From Flavobacteriales bacterium UBA7666 (GTDB lineage: Bacteria > Bacteroidota > Bacteroidia > Flavobacteriales_D > Crocinitomicaceae): a stretch of 64,000 bases of DNA. This document shows, piece by piece, positions 16,412 through 24,853 of this stretch. The translations under genes and the position numbers were made by a program. The stretch spans positions 218,471-282,470 of the forward strand of contig DLHO01000018.1 of assembly GCA_002483265.1 (NCBI GenBank), written 5' to 3'. The notes beneath the pieces were generated by a model, which saw nothing but the letters and a program-made list of their open reading frames with translations, had not been told where the DNA came from and did not search any database. Each line of letters starts with the position of its first letter. Within the stretch, counting starts at the first letter, position 1.

Positions 16412-19323
16412 GAATACTCGCATTGATAGTCTTTGTAGCCGTTTCTACTATTGGAATGGCTCAGGACTATTCTTTTATTACTTATTCCAACGGACAAGGT
16501 TTACCTCAGTCACAAGTTCAGTGTATCACTCAAGATGATGACGGTTATCTGTGGGTCGGAACATTGGGAGGTTTAGCCAAGTTTAATGGAAAAACATTTA
16601 CAACCTTTCCTCTTGAACAGGGATTATTCAATAACCGGATTTCCTGTCTTCAGCATATCCAAAAAACCATTTGGGTTGGTCATGAGGGTGGAATAACACA
16701 AATCACGAACAACAAAGCACAAACCTACTCCTTAGGCGATAATGATCGGACAGTGATTGTCACCGATTTTATCTCATATCAAGGAAAAACAATTGTATCC
16801 ACGGAAGGAAGTGGTTTATACATCATTTCGAACGGTCACATTTCAAAAGTGGGACTCCAAAATGCAGATGCATCTGCTTGCAGGGATTTGGAAGTAATCA
16901 ACGGCAAACTGTATATTGGCACCCGAGACGGATTGTATTATACAAAAGACTTAACCAATTTTAATCGTGTTGAAGCTTTTAAAGAGCGTCGCATCTCAGG
17001 AATAGCGCTAACACAAAATCACGTATTTATTTCTACGTCTTTTGAAGGTTTATTCAAATCTGACCGTTCTCTCGCAAAATTCGATTCTATTCCGGTACAA
17101 TCAAACGATCTGTATATCGGAGGAATAAATAGCGATAACTCCAATCAACTTTGGCTTTCTTCACCGGAAGGAGTCATTCGTTTGTCTTCTCAAATGAAAC
17201 AACTCAATCTAAATGAAACAAACGGACTTCCGGTAAATGCAATCAATTGTTCTTTTCAGGACAACGAAGGAAATATCTGGTTTGGAAGCGATGGAAAAGG
17301 TCTTGTCCGTTTCGCTAATCAAAATCTGCAGATCTATTCCACAAAAACAGGAATGCCATCTGATTTGATTCTTTCCGGAACTAAGCTGAAAAATGGCTCT
17401 TATCTGTTCGGTTCGTATGACAAGGGGGCATTTAAAATGAATCTTCAGGGAGTTTGTGAAGAAATTCCGATTCCGGCAACCACCATTTGGGATATTGAAT
17501 ATTTCAACGGATTGGCTTGGTTTGCAACCGATCTGGGCATCTTTAGCTGGGATTTTAAGTCTGAACCAAAGAAGTATACTTCTACCAATTTTTCAAAGAC
17601 CTTCAGAGTACTCAAACCTTTCAAAAACAAATTAATCGTTGCAGGGGAAGAAAGTATCGGTTATATTGAAAACAATACGCTTCACCACTACCCCAATTTT
17701 AAATTTAATCTCAGTAAAGACGGAAACATCCGGGATATTGCATTTTATTATTCAAACATTCTGGTTGCCACATCCAAAGGATTATACGAACTGGACCTTG
17801 CCAAAAAAACGCAAAAACTGCTCAAGAAATTTAAAGCAAGTATTGCGTCCGTCGAAACAGATATAGACAACCGGATTTGGATCGGCACGGAAAACGGATT
17901 GGTCATTTTTGATGGGATCAGTTACGAAAATGTTTCTTACAGCTCTAAGAGCGGTGCACGTTTCATCAATTTTATCCACCGGGTAGAAAGCAACATATTT
18001 GTGGGTACAAATGATGGTTTGTACGTCTTTGAAAACACCCAAGGCTCGCAAGTATTGGTGAAACATATTGGAACGAATAATGGTTTGATCAACCTCGAAT
18101 CAAACATCAATTCTTCTATTTATGAAGGTGGAAATTTCTGGTTTGGAACGAGCGATGGGTTGGCAAAACTTCAATTCAGCGTAGAAGAAGGATTCTCCGA
18201 TTTTGCTCCAAAATTGAATCTTGCCCGCGTGCTGGTTAATTACCGGGAAATTGATCCATCCGATATTTACAACGGGCTGAAATTAAATTACTCCAAGAAT
18301 AACCTGATTATTGATCTGGATGGAATTTCCATGGAAGATCCTGAATCGGTTACTTTTCAGTATTGGCTAGAAGGCGAATCCGACAAATGGTCGCCCCCAA
18401 CTCTAAACCCGACAATCATTCTTTCCAACCTCGATGCCGGAGATTATACTCTGCATATCCGCGCTATTTCCGGGACGAAAAAAATCTCAGAAATCAGTTC
18501 GTTTGCCATTACCATTACTCCACCATTTTGGAGAACCTGGTGGTTCTACATTCTTGTTTTCATAGCCATTGCATTTGGGATTCGGTACTATTTCAGATTG
18601 CAGATCAAGCGTGAAAGAGAGCGCAACTACAAGACCAATTTAGAGAACAAATCGCGTTTGCTTGCTTTGGAACAACAATCCCTGAATGCGAGTATGAACC
18701 GCCATTTTATCTTTAACTCACTCAATTCGATTCAGTATTTCATCAATACCCAAGACAAAATTTCAGCAAATCGCTACTTAACGAGCTTTGCAAAGCTGAT
18801 ACGAAAAAACTTAGACAGCGCTTCGGAAGGTGATAATATCGTGACCCTTCATCAGGAATTGGAACGATTGGAATTATATCTTTCATTAGAAGCCATGCGT
18901 TTCAAAGATCGATTCACTTATGAGATTGACAATCAAGACATTGATCTCGAACAAGTAACAGTTCCCGCAATGCTTCTTCAACCTTTTGTGGAAAACAGTA
19001 TCATTCATGGAATTCTTCCGGATGAAACAAAAAAAGGTGAAATTGTTGTGACGATAAAAGCGCTTGGAGATCAATTGGAAATCTGTATCGATGATAATGG
19101 AATCGGAATTGATTACAGTTTGAACAAAAAAGCCAAGTTTAAAGGGGATCACAAGTCACAGGGAATGGAAATTACTTCCAAAAGAATAGACCTGATTCGA
19201 CAAATGTGGAACAAAGATTACGAGTTGATCGGACCCTTTCAAATGACGAATCCTGACCGTTCAATCAAAGGAACGCGCGTTTTAATCAAAATTCCTTATG
19301 AAAATTTGGAAATTAATGATTAA
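16408..19323 (+). CDS. Two-component sensor with periplasmic Reg_prop propeller and LytS-type kinase
   Basis: This 971-residue sensor starts with a signal peptide (MRILALIVFVAVSTIGMAQ) and a long periplasmic beta-propeller made of two-component-regulator repeats (for example DDDGYLWVGTLGGLAKF and NRIWIGTENGLVIF). A Y_Y_Y-like domain precedes the single membrane helix at about 711-731. The cytoplasmic part is a His_kinase/PF06580 domain with phospho-acceptor His766 in MNRHFIFNSLNS and a GHKL ATPase (Asn863 in QPFVENSIIHG, then DDNGIGI). It lacks the fused AraC regulator of hybrid systems and uses the separate LytTR protein encoded just upstream. The ligand is unknown. Confidence 0.92.
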   Translation: MRILALIVFVAVSTIGMAQDYSFITYSNGQGLPQSQVQCITQDDDGYLWVGTLGGLAKFNGKTFTTFPLEQGLFNNRISCLQHIQKTIWVGHEGGITQITNNKAQTYSLGDNDRTVIVTDFISYQGKTIVSTEGSGLYIISNGHISKVGLQNADASACRDLEVINGKLYIGTRDGLYYTKDLTNFNRVEAFKERRISGIALTQNHVFISTSFEGLFKSDRSLAKFDSIPVQSNDLYIGGINSDNSNQLWLSSPEGVIRLSSQMKQLNLNETNGLPVNAINCSFQDNEGNIWFGSDGKGLVRFANQNLQIYSTKTGMPSDLILSGTKLKNGSYLFGSYDKGAFKMNLQGVCEEIPIPATTIWDIEYFNGLAWFATDLGIFSWDFKSEPKKYTSTNFSKTFRVLKPFKNKLIVAGEESIGYIENNTLHHYPNFKFNLSKDGNIRDIAFYYSNILVATSKGLYELDLAKKTQKLLKKFKASIASVETDIDNRIWIGTENGLVIFDGISYENVSYSSKSGARFINFIHRVESNIFVGTNDGLYVFENTQGSQVLVKHIGTNNGLINLESNINSSIYEGGNFWFGTSDGLAKLQFSVEEGFSDFAPKLNLARVLVNYREIDPSDIYNGLKLNYSKNNLIIDLDGISMEDPESVTFQYWLEGESDKWSPPTLNPTIILSNLDAGDYTLHIRAISGTKKISEISSFAITITPPFWRTWWFYILVFIAIAFGIRYYFRLQIKRERERNYKTNLENKSRLLALEQQSLNASMNRHFIFNSLNSIQYFINTQDKISANRYLTSFAKLIRKNLDSASEGDNIVTLHQELERLELYLSLEAMRFKDRFTYEIDNQDIDLEQVTVPAMLLQPFVENSIIHGILPDETKKGEIVVTIKALGDQLEICIDDNGIGIDYSLNKKAKFKGDHKSQGMEITSKRIDLIRQMWNKDYELIGPFQMTNPDRSIKGTRVLIKIPYENLEIND

Positions 19324-19337
19324 ATAGTTTATATTTG
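19306..19337 (+). promoter_or_regulatory. Promoter for the small lipoprotein gene
   Basis: TTG at 19306-19308 and TATATTTG at 19330-19337 are 21 bases apart, and the ATG follows at 19358. Confidence 0.55.
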
Positions 19338-19357
19338 TTCAGTATGCCTTTTACAAT

Positions 19358-19636
19358 ATGAAAAAGATAACTATCATAGCATCATTATTAGTCGTGTTTA
19401 CAGCTTGTCAAAAAGCTGATATCCGTCCAAGAACCAGTGGCTGCATGGAGCCTACACCGGAAGCAAAAAGTCTTTCAGTAGAAACTCCTACCCCTGATGG
19501 AACGGGTAACCCGAATGCTTTAGGCGGAGGAGGTTCCGGCACAGACAATCCAACTGTTGATCCAAACAATCCGGATCCAAATGGAGGTGACATCACCGAT
19601 CCACTAAGAAAGAAAGATCAGAAAGACAATAAATAA
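19358..19636 (+). CDS. Small Gly/Pro/Asp-rich lipoprotein
   Basis: This 92-residue protein has a lipoprotein signal (MKKITIIASLLVVFTAC, Cys17). The mature part is low in complexity and rich in Pro, Gly, Asn and Asp, with patches such as NALGGGGSGTDNP and DPNNPDPNGGD, and looks disordered. It ends in a charged tail (KKDQKDNK). No family is recognised. The gene has its own promoter and is followed by a strong terminator. The CDS call rests on a clean signal peptide, promoter and terminator. Confidence 0.7.
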   Translation: MKKITIIASLLVVFTACQKADIRPRTSGCMEPTPEAKSLSVETPTPDGTGNPNALGGGGSGTDNPTVDPNNPDPNGGDITDPLRKKDQKDNK

Positions 19637-19671
19637 AAAAAATCCCGATTCAATGAATCGGGATTTTTTTT
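19635..19671. terminator. Bidirectional intrinsic terminator
   Basis: AATCCCGATTC and GAATCGGGATT pair perfectly across a 3-base loop, with A-run and T-run flanks. It separates the convergent lipoprotein and thiL genes and can serve both. Confidence 0.88.
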
Positions 19672-19689
19672 ATTCTATAAATTTCTCTT

Positions 19690-20727
19690 TTACTGGAAAT
19701 GATCCCATCCCTGAGCTCTCAAAGGAATCAATGATTCATTTGTATCTACTAAATAAGTTCCTTCACTCGCATCCGTCATGTATCCAATAACTGTCATGTG
19801 TGGATTTCCCTTAATCTTATCAAAATCACCTTGCGTAATCGTGAACAATAATTCATAATCCTCTCCACCATTCAATACACAAGTTGTTGGATCCAAATTA
19901 AAATCAATTGCCGTGGTGGAAGTCAATGAATCAATCGGAAGTTTTGCATTGTAGACCATTGCTCCTTTATTGCTGGCTTTACAAAGGTGTAATACTTCAG
20001 ACGCTAATCCGTCAGAAACATCGATCATTGAAGTCGGAGTTACTTCCAGCTCTTTCAAATACTGAATAATATCCAATCGCGCTTCCGGCTTCAACTGTCT
20101 TTGAATGATGTAATCCTTTCCATCCAGATCCGGCTGAATATCCGGATTTGCCTGGAAAACACTTTTTTCGCGCTCCAAAACCTGCAATCCAACATAAGCA
20201 GCTCCCAAATCTCCGGAAACAACTAATAAGTCGTTCGCTCCTGCACCTGATCGGTAAACCACTTTGGATTTATCTACCACACCAACAGCCGTCACTGATA
20301 TTACCAATCCCGATATGGAAGAAGTAGTGTCTCCTCCAATCAAATCAACTTTATAATGCTGACAAGCCATGCGAATTCCGTCATACAATTCTTCCAAAGC
20401 TTCTAAAGGAAATCGGTTTGAAACGGCTATCGAAACAGTAATTTGTTCCGGTGTTCCATTCATTGCAGCAATGTCAGAAAGATTTACTGCCACCGATTTA
20501 TATCCCAAATGCTTAAAAGGAACATACATCAAGTTAAAATGAACTCCTTCAACCAACATATCTGTGGAAATCAACGTAAATTGTTCTTCGTTTCTTTCCA
20601 AAACAGCTGCGTCATCCCCAATTCCAAAAGCTGTTGATTCTCTTGTAATCAAGAAGTTCTTTGTGAGCAAGTCAATTGTACCAAATTCACCCAAGGATTC
20701 CAGATCCGTTCTTTTTTCTTCCGACAT
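19690..20727 (-). CDS. thiL: Thiamine-monophosphate kinase
   Basis: This 345-residue enzyme phosphorylates thiamine monophosphate to the active cofactor thiamine diphosphate using ATP. It has the AIRS/PurM-like two-domain fold with FGIGDDAAVLE near residue 36, STDMLVEGVHF (metal-binding Asp), KSVAVNLSDIAAMNG, LIGGDTTSS, and the late MIDVSDGLASEV and VLNGGEDYELLFT. All are standard ThiL landmarks. It lies alone, with no other thiamine genes nearby. A minus-strand TATCTTTG at 20746-20753 provides a promoter. Confidence 0.95.
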   Translation of the reverse strand: MSEEKRTDLESLGEFGTIDLLTKNFLITRESTAFGIGDDAAVLERNEEQFTLISTDMLVEGVHFNLMYVPFKHLGYKSVAVNLSDIAAMNGTPEQITVSIAVSNRFPLEALEELYDGIRMACQHYKVDLIGGDTTSSISGLVISVTAVGVVDKSKVVYRSGAGANDLLVVSGDLGAAYVGLQVLEREKSVFQANPDIQPDLDGKDYIIQRQLKPEARLDIIQYLKELEVTPTSMIDVSDGLASEVLHLCKASNKGAMVYNAKLPIDSLTSTTAIDFNLDPTTCVLNGGEDYELLFTITQGDFDKIKGNPHMTVIGYMTDASEGTYLVDTNESLIPLRAQGWDHFQ

Positions 20728-20745
20728 GTGTTATAAAATATAGTA

Positions 20746-20753
20746 CAAAGATA
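20746..20753 (-). promoter_or_regulatory. -7 element for thiL
   Basis: On the minus strand the bases read TATCTTTG, 18 nt before the thiL ATG. A matching -33 TTG is not obvious. Confidence 0.45.
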
Positions 20754-20840
20754 CACTTTACAGAAAAGAAGCTGTGTTTGAAAGTAAAAACTAGCAAGAT
20801 ATCACGGAAAGAAGTACATTTATTGAACAACTCATCCATC

Positions 20841-22409
20841 ATGAAGAACTTTCTCTTCCTCCTTATCATACTGAATTCTTTTTCAGGCAAAACCCAAACA
20901 TTTGTCCGGACAGAGCTCCCGACAACCGTTTCGACCCCATGGGAATTATTTTACGGTCCGGATTCCATGCTTTGGGCAACTGAGAATAACGGAAGAGTTT
21001 CACGCATTGATCCTGAAACAGGAACTAAAACCGTTGTTTATACCGCAAACGATTATTTCGGGGGAAGTCCTTTGGAAAGTTCTGTGCTCTGTCCAAATCT
21101 GAGCATTGGAGGCGGAACTTTGGGATTGGCATTGCATCCTGATTTTAAAACTCCGGGTTCTTCCTTTATTTATTTCATGTATTCTTATAATTCAGGCACT
21201 TCGGGAAGTCCTGCTACCCGTTACAAGATCCGACGATTGGAATGGAATCCAACGACAGAGCAAGTGATTGCTTACCAAGATATCATCACAGGAATTTCAA
21301 ACGGATATGATCACCTGGGAGGAAGATTATTGGCTGTGAAACGCAATGGAGTTCCTTACTTGTTTGTAACAATCGGTGATCACGGTGCTTCTGAAACAAA
21401 CAGTCCGCAATGCTATAATCCGCAATCGAACAACCCGAATAACTTTGCGCAAGATCCGACTACAGACAACGGAAAAATTCATCGTTTTAATATGGATGGA
21501 AGTATTCCGGCAGATAATCCGATTCCGGGAAATTCCTTTTACACACGGGGTCATCGCAATCCACAAGGATTAGTTTACAACGAAAATCTGGACATTCTTT
21601 ACGACATTGAACACGGCGACCGAACGGATGACGAGATCAATATTCTGGAAAAAGGAATGAATTACGGATGGAAAAACGTCCATGGTTTTCACGACGATGA
21701 CAATTTTACCGGAGAAGCAGCATATGTAAGCAGTTACGTTCCCCATCCTCAAATTGCCAATGATCAACTAGTGGAACCGATTTATTCCATTTGCGCTGTC
21801 CCAATGCCTGCTTCCAATAATGGAATTTCGTGGTGTACCGTTGCTCCTTCTGACGGAATTTATTACAAGAGTGCCTCCATTCCGGAATGGACAAACAGTA
21901 TTCTTCTGGTTACGTTAAAAAAGGGCGATGATACCAACATGGAATTGTACCAATTCAAATTAAACGCACAAGGAACAATTGAATCTTCGACTTCCCAAAA
22001 TCCGAATCCTAAAAAATATTTTGCAGAAGATCAGCAATTGAATGGACGCCTGCGTGACATTGCTGTTTCCCCCGATGGAAAGAAGATTTACCTGATCAAC
22101 AACGGTGGCGCGACTTCCGCAACAGACAAAATAACAGTTTACACCTATGTTGAACCTCCAATTCCAGCTTATCCTGATGCCGGCTTGAAAATAAGTCCCA
22201 ATCCATCTACCGGAATGATCCAGATCCAGATTCCGGAAAACAAACCATATACTATCCAAATATTTGATTACCGCGGAGCTAAACTGAGGGAAATAAAAGA
22301 TGAGTCGGTGATTTTAAATCTCGATTTGTCCTCACTTGCATCCGGATTGTATTGGTTTCAATATGAATCAGAGAGTATGAAACGCATCCAGAATTTTGTG
22401 AAGGAATAG
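20841..22409 (+). CDS. Secreted PQQ-dependent sugar dehydrogenase-like protein with T9SS type A sorting domain
   Basis: This 522-residue protein starts at the ATG giving MKNFLFLLIILNSFSGKTQ, a signal peptide; a longer reading back to 20676 would overlap thiL and is not credible. The body is a glucose/sorbosone-dehydrogenase beta-propeller with GYDHLGGRLLAV, RGHRNPQGLVYN and YDIEHGDRTDDEINIL...NYGWKNVHG, the usual PQQ and calcium region. The last 75 residues (LKISPNPSTGMIQI ... IFDYRGAKLRE ... LASGLYWFQYE) are a type A T9SS sorting domain. The protein should therefore be exported to the surface or medium. The sugar substrate is unknown. Confidence 0.9.
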   Translation: MKNFLFLLIILNSFSGKTQTFVRTELPTTVSTPWELFYGPDSMLWATENNGRVSRIDPETGTKTVVYTANDYFGGSPLESSVLCPNLSIGGGTLGLALHPDFKTPGSSFIYFMYSYNSGTSGSPATRYKIRRLEWNPTTEQVIAYQDIITGISNGYDHLGGRLLAVKRNGVPYLFVTIGDHGASETNSPQCYNPQSNNPNNFAQDPTTDNGKIHRFNMDGSIPADNPIPGNSFYTRGHRNPQGLVYNENLDILYDIEHGDRTDDEINILEKGMNYGWKNVHGFHDDDNFTGEAAYVSSYVPHPQIANDQLVEPIYSICAVPMPASNNGISWCTVAPSDGIYYKSASIPEWTNSILLVTLKKGDDTNMELYQFKLNAQGTIESSTSQNPNPKKYFAEDQQLNGRLRDIAVSPDGKKIYLINNGGATSATDKITVYTYVEPPIPAYPDAGLKISPNPSTGMIQIQIPENKPYTIQIFDYRGAKLREIKDESVILNLDLSSLASGLYWFQYESESMKRIQNFVKE

Positions 22410-22427
22410 ACAAATAGGTGTTGCTGT

Positions 22428-22692
22428 GTTTGGTTTATTGAACCACAACACTTACGCTAAAGCTTCAGCGAAGGCGCATAGGTACATAGGCCACATAGTC
22501 TTTATTTTTCCCCACATACGAGCACAACGCTTGTGCTGAAGCTTCAGCGAAGGAACAGAGGATCACGGAAGAACGCAGATTTTTTAACGGAGTTTAGTAT
22601 CCGTATTTGATCTATGAGTATTTAGTTTCAATCATCTTCTATGTTTCTATGTGACTATGTGGTTAAGAACCACAGTAGACACATAGAACTTA
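22428..22692. repeat. Dispersed CACATAG-type intergenic repeat, copy 2 (inverted relative to copy 1)
   Basis: Reverse-complementing this stretch gives a sequence that tracks copy 1 at 2478-2697, including ACCACATAGTCACATAG, GATGATTGAAAC and GGATACTAAACTC, and ending in GACTATGTGGCCTATGTA. Inside are two copies of a GCTGAAGCTTCAGC-like or related motif that are absent or diverged in copy 1. There is no coding content. Confidence 0.62.
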
Positions 22693-22705
22693 TTGTTACC
22701 ACCAA

Positions 22706-22834
22706 TTAATGAACCGGCGGCGGCGTATTGGATGGACAAGTTGGATTCGGACATTGTTCATGCCCCTCAGGAAGCGGTGTACCGCATGCCGGACAGAACT
22801 TCGGTTCTTTTGAAAGATAAAACTGCTTTTTCAT
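22706..22834 (-). CDS. Small zinc-ribbon protein (42 residues)
   Basis: A short ORF encodes a protein beginning MKKQFYLSKEPKFCPACG. It carries one CxxC knuckle (CPAC) and a second spaced pair (CPNPTC), ending in a Pro-rich tail (NTPPPVH). The four cysteines could bind one zinc. Below the size usually reported, it is supported by its cysteine pattern, ATG start and position in the gap between the repeat and the membrane-protein gene. Function is unknown. Confidence 0.5.
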   Translation of the reverse strand: MKKQFYLSKEPKFCPACGTPLPEGHEQCPNPTCPSNTPPPVH

Positions 22835-22887
22835 GATCTTCACTTTTTGGTTATTGGTAAGTTAGGAAAAAATGAGAGGCCCGAAAG

Positions 22888-23388
22888 TTAAAGAGTGTTA
22901 GGGAATGCTTTCCTTTTGGCAAATAAGAAAATTAGCAAACCAACTATGACAGCGCATACCAATGCATAATCATAAAAATAGATCTGGCTTAAAGAAATAC
23001 TATTTGCAATATCCGGAGAGAGTCGATACGCTTCCATATCAACTACATAAATTAAAAGTAGTACAACTTTCATACAAAACCCTATTAAATATCCGATGCT
23101 GACAACTGATAGAATCGCTCCTAATTTTCTCATTGGATATTCTAAATTCTTGATTCGTCTAATAAGTTCGAAAATTCCACATGACAATAATGGAAGAATC
23201 CCGAATGAAAGAGCCGTTTTGAGTCCGATAGCCTGCTCTTCGCCCATAGAAGCTGTAGAAAGAACAGTTGATTTTGACGATCCAATAATCTCTTTCAATA
23301 AAACATGATTCAATACTGGGAACAACATCCACATGATAAAGAAAAACAAAATGGCCAGTGCTGAAGAAAGTAAAATTGGTTTTTGCAT
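22888..23388 (-). CDS. Four-helix membrane protein of unknown function
   Basis: This 166-residue protein has about four hydrophobic segments: ILLSSALAILFFFIMWMLF at the N-terminus, one around 60-75, one around 92-115 and one around 140-158, with a basic C-terminus (FAKRKAF). It resembles small Bacteroidota DUF4199-type membrane proteins in layout, but I cannot assign it. The transposon lies only 22 bases upstream of the ATG (15 bases to the target duplication), so the native promoter has almost certainly been displaced. Confidence 0.65.
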   Translation of the reverse strand: MQKPILLSSALAILFFFIMWMLFPVLNHVLLKEIIGSSKSTVLSTASMGEEQAIGLKTALSFGILPLLSCGIFELIRRIKNLEYPMRKLGAILSVVSIGYLIGFCMKVVLLLIYVVDMEAYRLSPDIANSISLSQIYFYDYALVCAVIVGLLIFLFAKRKAFPNTL

Positions 23389-23402
23389 GAAAATGAAATT
23401 AA

Positions 23403-23410
23403 TAAAAAAT
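23403..23410. repeat. Target-site duplication, left copy
   Basis: TAAAAAAT directly abuts the left end of the transposon and is repeated exactly at 26211-26218. Eight bases is the usual duplication length of the IS1595 family. Confidence 0.9.
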
Positions 23411-23435
23411 TGTCTTGTCCTAGAATTTAGGTGAT
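23411..23435 (+). repeat. Left terminal inverted repeat
   Basis: Twenty-five bases from TGTCTTGTCC to TTTAGGTGAT are the exact reverse complement of 26186-26210. The inner part also encodes the last codons and stop of the acidic passenger gene on the minus strand. Confidence 0.95.
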
Positions 23436-23707
23436 AACTCTAACTGGTCACACAAATACCTAACCAGGTCAACTAATCCATCACCTCCGATGTATTTATC
23501 AATAAATAGTTCACCGAAGTCTTTTTTATCATCATCATTAAGACAATCATAAATCATTCCTCCCCATTCATCAAGGTCGTGTCCGTATTCATCAAACCAT
23601 TGGTAAAACTCATCCATCATATCTTCATACGAATTTTTGACACATTCCAACACTTCTGAGAAGTAAGGATGAATGGTATTATATTCAAAGACTTTAATAT
23701 ATCTCAT
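23420..23707 (-). CDS. Acidic passenger protein of the transposon
   Basis: This 95-residue protein is very rich in Asp and Glu, with runs such as EWGGMIYDCLNDDDKKDF, and in aromatic residues. It has no signal peptide or membrane segment. Its final residues SPKF and its stop codon are read from within the left terminal inverted repeat. No family is recognised. Strong acidity raises the possibility of a DNA-mimic or inhibitor role, but that is only a guess. It is transcribed outward toward the element end, divergent from the transposase gene with about 64 bases between starts. Confidence 0.65.
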   Translation of the reverse strand: MRYIKVFEYNTIHPYFSEVLECVKNSYEDMMDEFYQWFDEYGHDLDEWGGMIYDCLNDDDKKDFGELFIDKYIGGDGLVDLVRYLCDQLELSPKF

Positions 23708-23771
23708 AGGGTATATATAAATTCTTGTAAATCGTAAATAGGTTATGTTCTTCCTACCGTAAATTCATTTT

Positions 23772-24815
23772 ATGGAAACGAAAAACATATTTAAACTGAT
23801 TTCTAAATTGTCTTTTGATGATAAGAGAATACTTATCAATTCATTGACGAATGAACTCTTTTTAAATGATTTGGATAAATACCGTACTGAACATACTGGA
23901 GACCGTCCGTGTTGTCCTAAGTGTCAGTCTGAAAGAATCATCAAGAATGGTTCACAGAATGACGTTCAGAAGTTTAGATGTAAAGTATGTCGTAAAACAT
24001 TTGGTTTACATACCGGAACTAGTGTTCACTATCTTCATTTCAAAGGAGAATGGATGAGATTTCTTGAATTGACTTTAGAATCAAAAAGTATTCGTTCTAT
24101 CTGTAAAGAAATGGGACGTTCCAGACAAACTATCTTTGATTGGAGACATAAGTTGTTGTCTTCGATGGATAATGTGTTTGAGAAACAATTTAAAGGGATT
24201 GTGGAAATGGATGATATGTTGGTTCGTTTCAATCAGAAGGGACGAGTAAACAATTTCTTTGAAGAAGTTAGACGTTCTCAGATGGTTGATGGAAAATCAA
24301 AAAGACGTAAACTTTCTAAACGAGGAAATAGTAAAGAACAAGTATCTGTTTTGTTCACGATTGACCGTTACAAGACTGTTGATATGAAGTTATTAAAACG
24401 TAGTAAAATCACTATCAAATCATTGGAACGTGTATTGGATAATGGGTTGGTTGATCGTTTAAATACAAACAATATTATTGTAACTGACTATTGTACTTCT
24501 TACATTAAAGGACTTGATGGATTTACTCACGAAAGATTGAATATGAGTAAGAAAGAAAAGTCGAGAGGGAACTATCACTTGAACACATTGAATTACTATT
24601 GTGGTGAGTTTAAGAGATGGATTGGTTATCATTTCCGTTCGGTATCTACAAAGTACTTACAGAACTATTTAAACTACTTTAAAATGTTGTTCTTTGTCTT
24701 GAAAGATTCAGATAACAAACAAATGGATTTCTTCAAATTTTCGTTGAAAGATGGACAAACATTCAAACGGTTTCATTCGACAGAAGAAAGATATTTGAGT
24801 TTCTTATCACTTTAA
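23772..24815 (+). CDS. IS1595-family transposase
   Basis: This 347-residue protein has an N-terminal zinc ribbon (Cys48, Cys51, Cys70, Cys73), a helix-turn-helix-like segment (SIRSICKEMGRSRQTIFDWRHK, about 107-127) and a catalytic DDE/N domain. The first Asp lies in IVEMDDM (147-148), the second in IIVTDY (Asp239). The third-site region HLNTLNYYCGEFKRW (His269, Asn274, Lys281) precedes VSTKYLQNYLNYF, which is diagnostic of IS1595-like enzymes. All elements appear intact. It should cut the 25-bp ends and generate the 8-bp duplication seen here. Confidence 0.93.
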   Translation: METKNIFKLISKLSFDDKRILINSLTNELFLNDLDKYRTEHTGDRPCCPKCQSERIIKNGSQNDVQKFRCKVCRKTFGLHTGTSVHYLHFKGEWMRFLELTLESKSIRSICKEMGRSRQTIFDWRHKLLSSMDNVFEKQFKGIVEMDDMLVRFNQKGRVNNFFEEVRRSQMVDGKSKRRKLSKRGNSKEQVSVLFTIDRYKTVDMKLLKRSKITIKSLERVLDNGLVDRLNTNNIIVTDYCTSYIKGLDGFTHERLNMSKKEKSRGNYHLNTLNYYCGEFKRWIGYHFRSVSTKYLQNYLNYFKMLFFVLKDSDNKQMDFFKFSLKDGQTFKRFHSTEERYLSFLSL

Positions 24816-24833
24816 ACTAGAAAATATCTATTC

Positions 24834-24845
24834 CAACGATCGTTG
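24834..24845. terminator. Short palindrome between convergent transposon genes
   Basis: CAACGATCGTTG is a perfect 12-bp palindrome between the end of the transposase gene and the end of the exported-protein gene. It may act as a weak terminator, but there is no strong U-tract. Confidence 0.35.
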
Positions 24846-24853
24846 AACTAATA

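Noticed and set aside
20676..20840. Longer N-terminus of the sugar dehydrogenase-like protein
   Set aside because: It would overlap thiL and place a non-signal segment before a clear signal peptide that starts at 20841.
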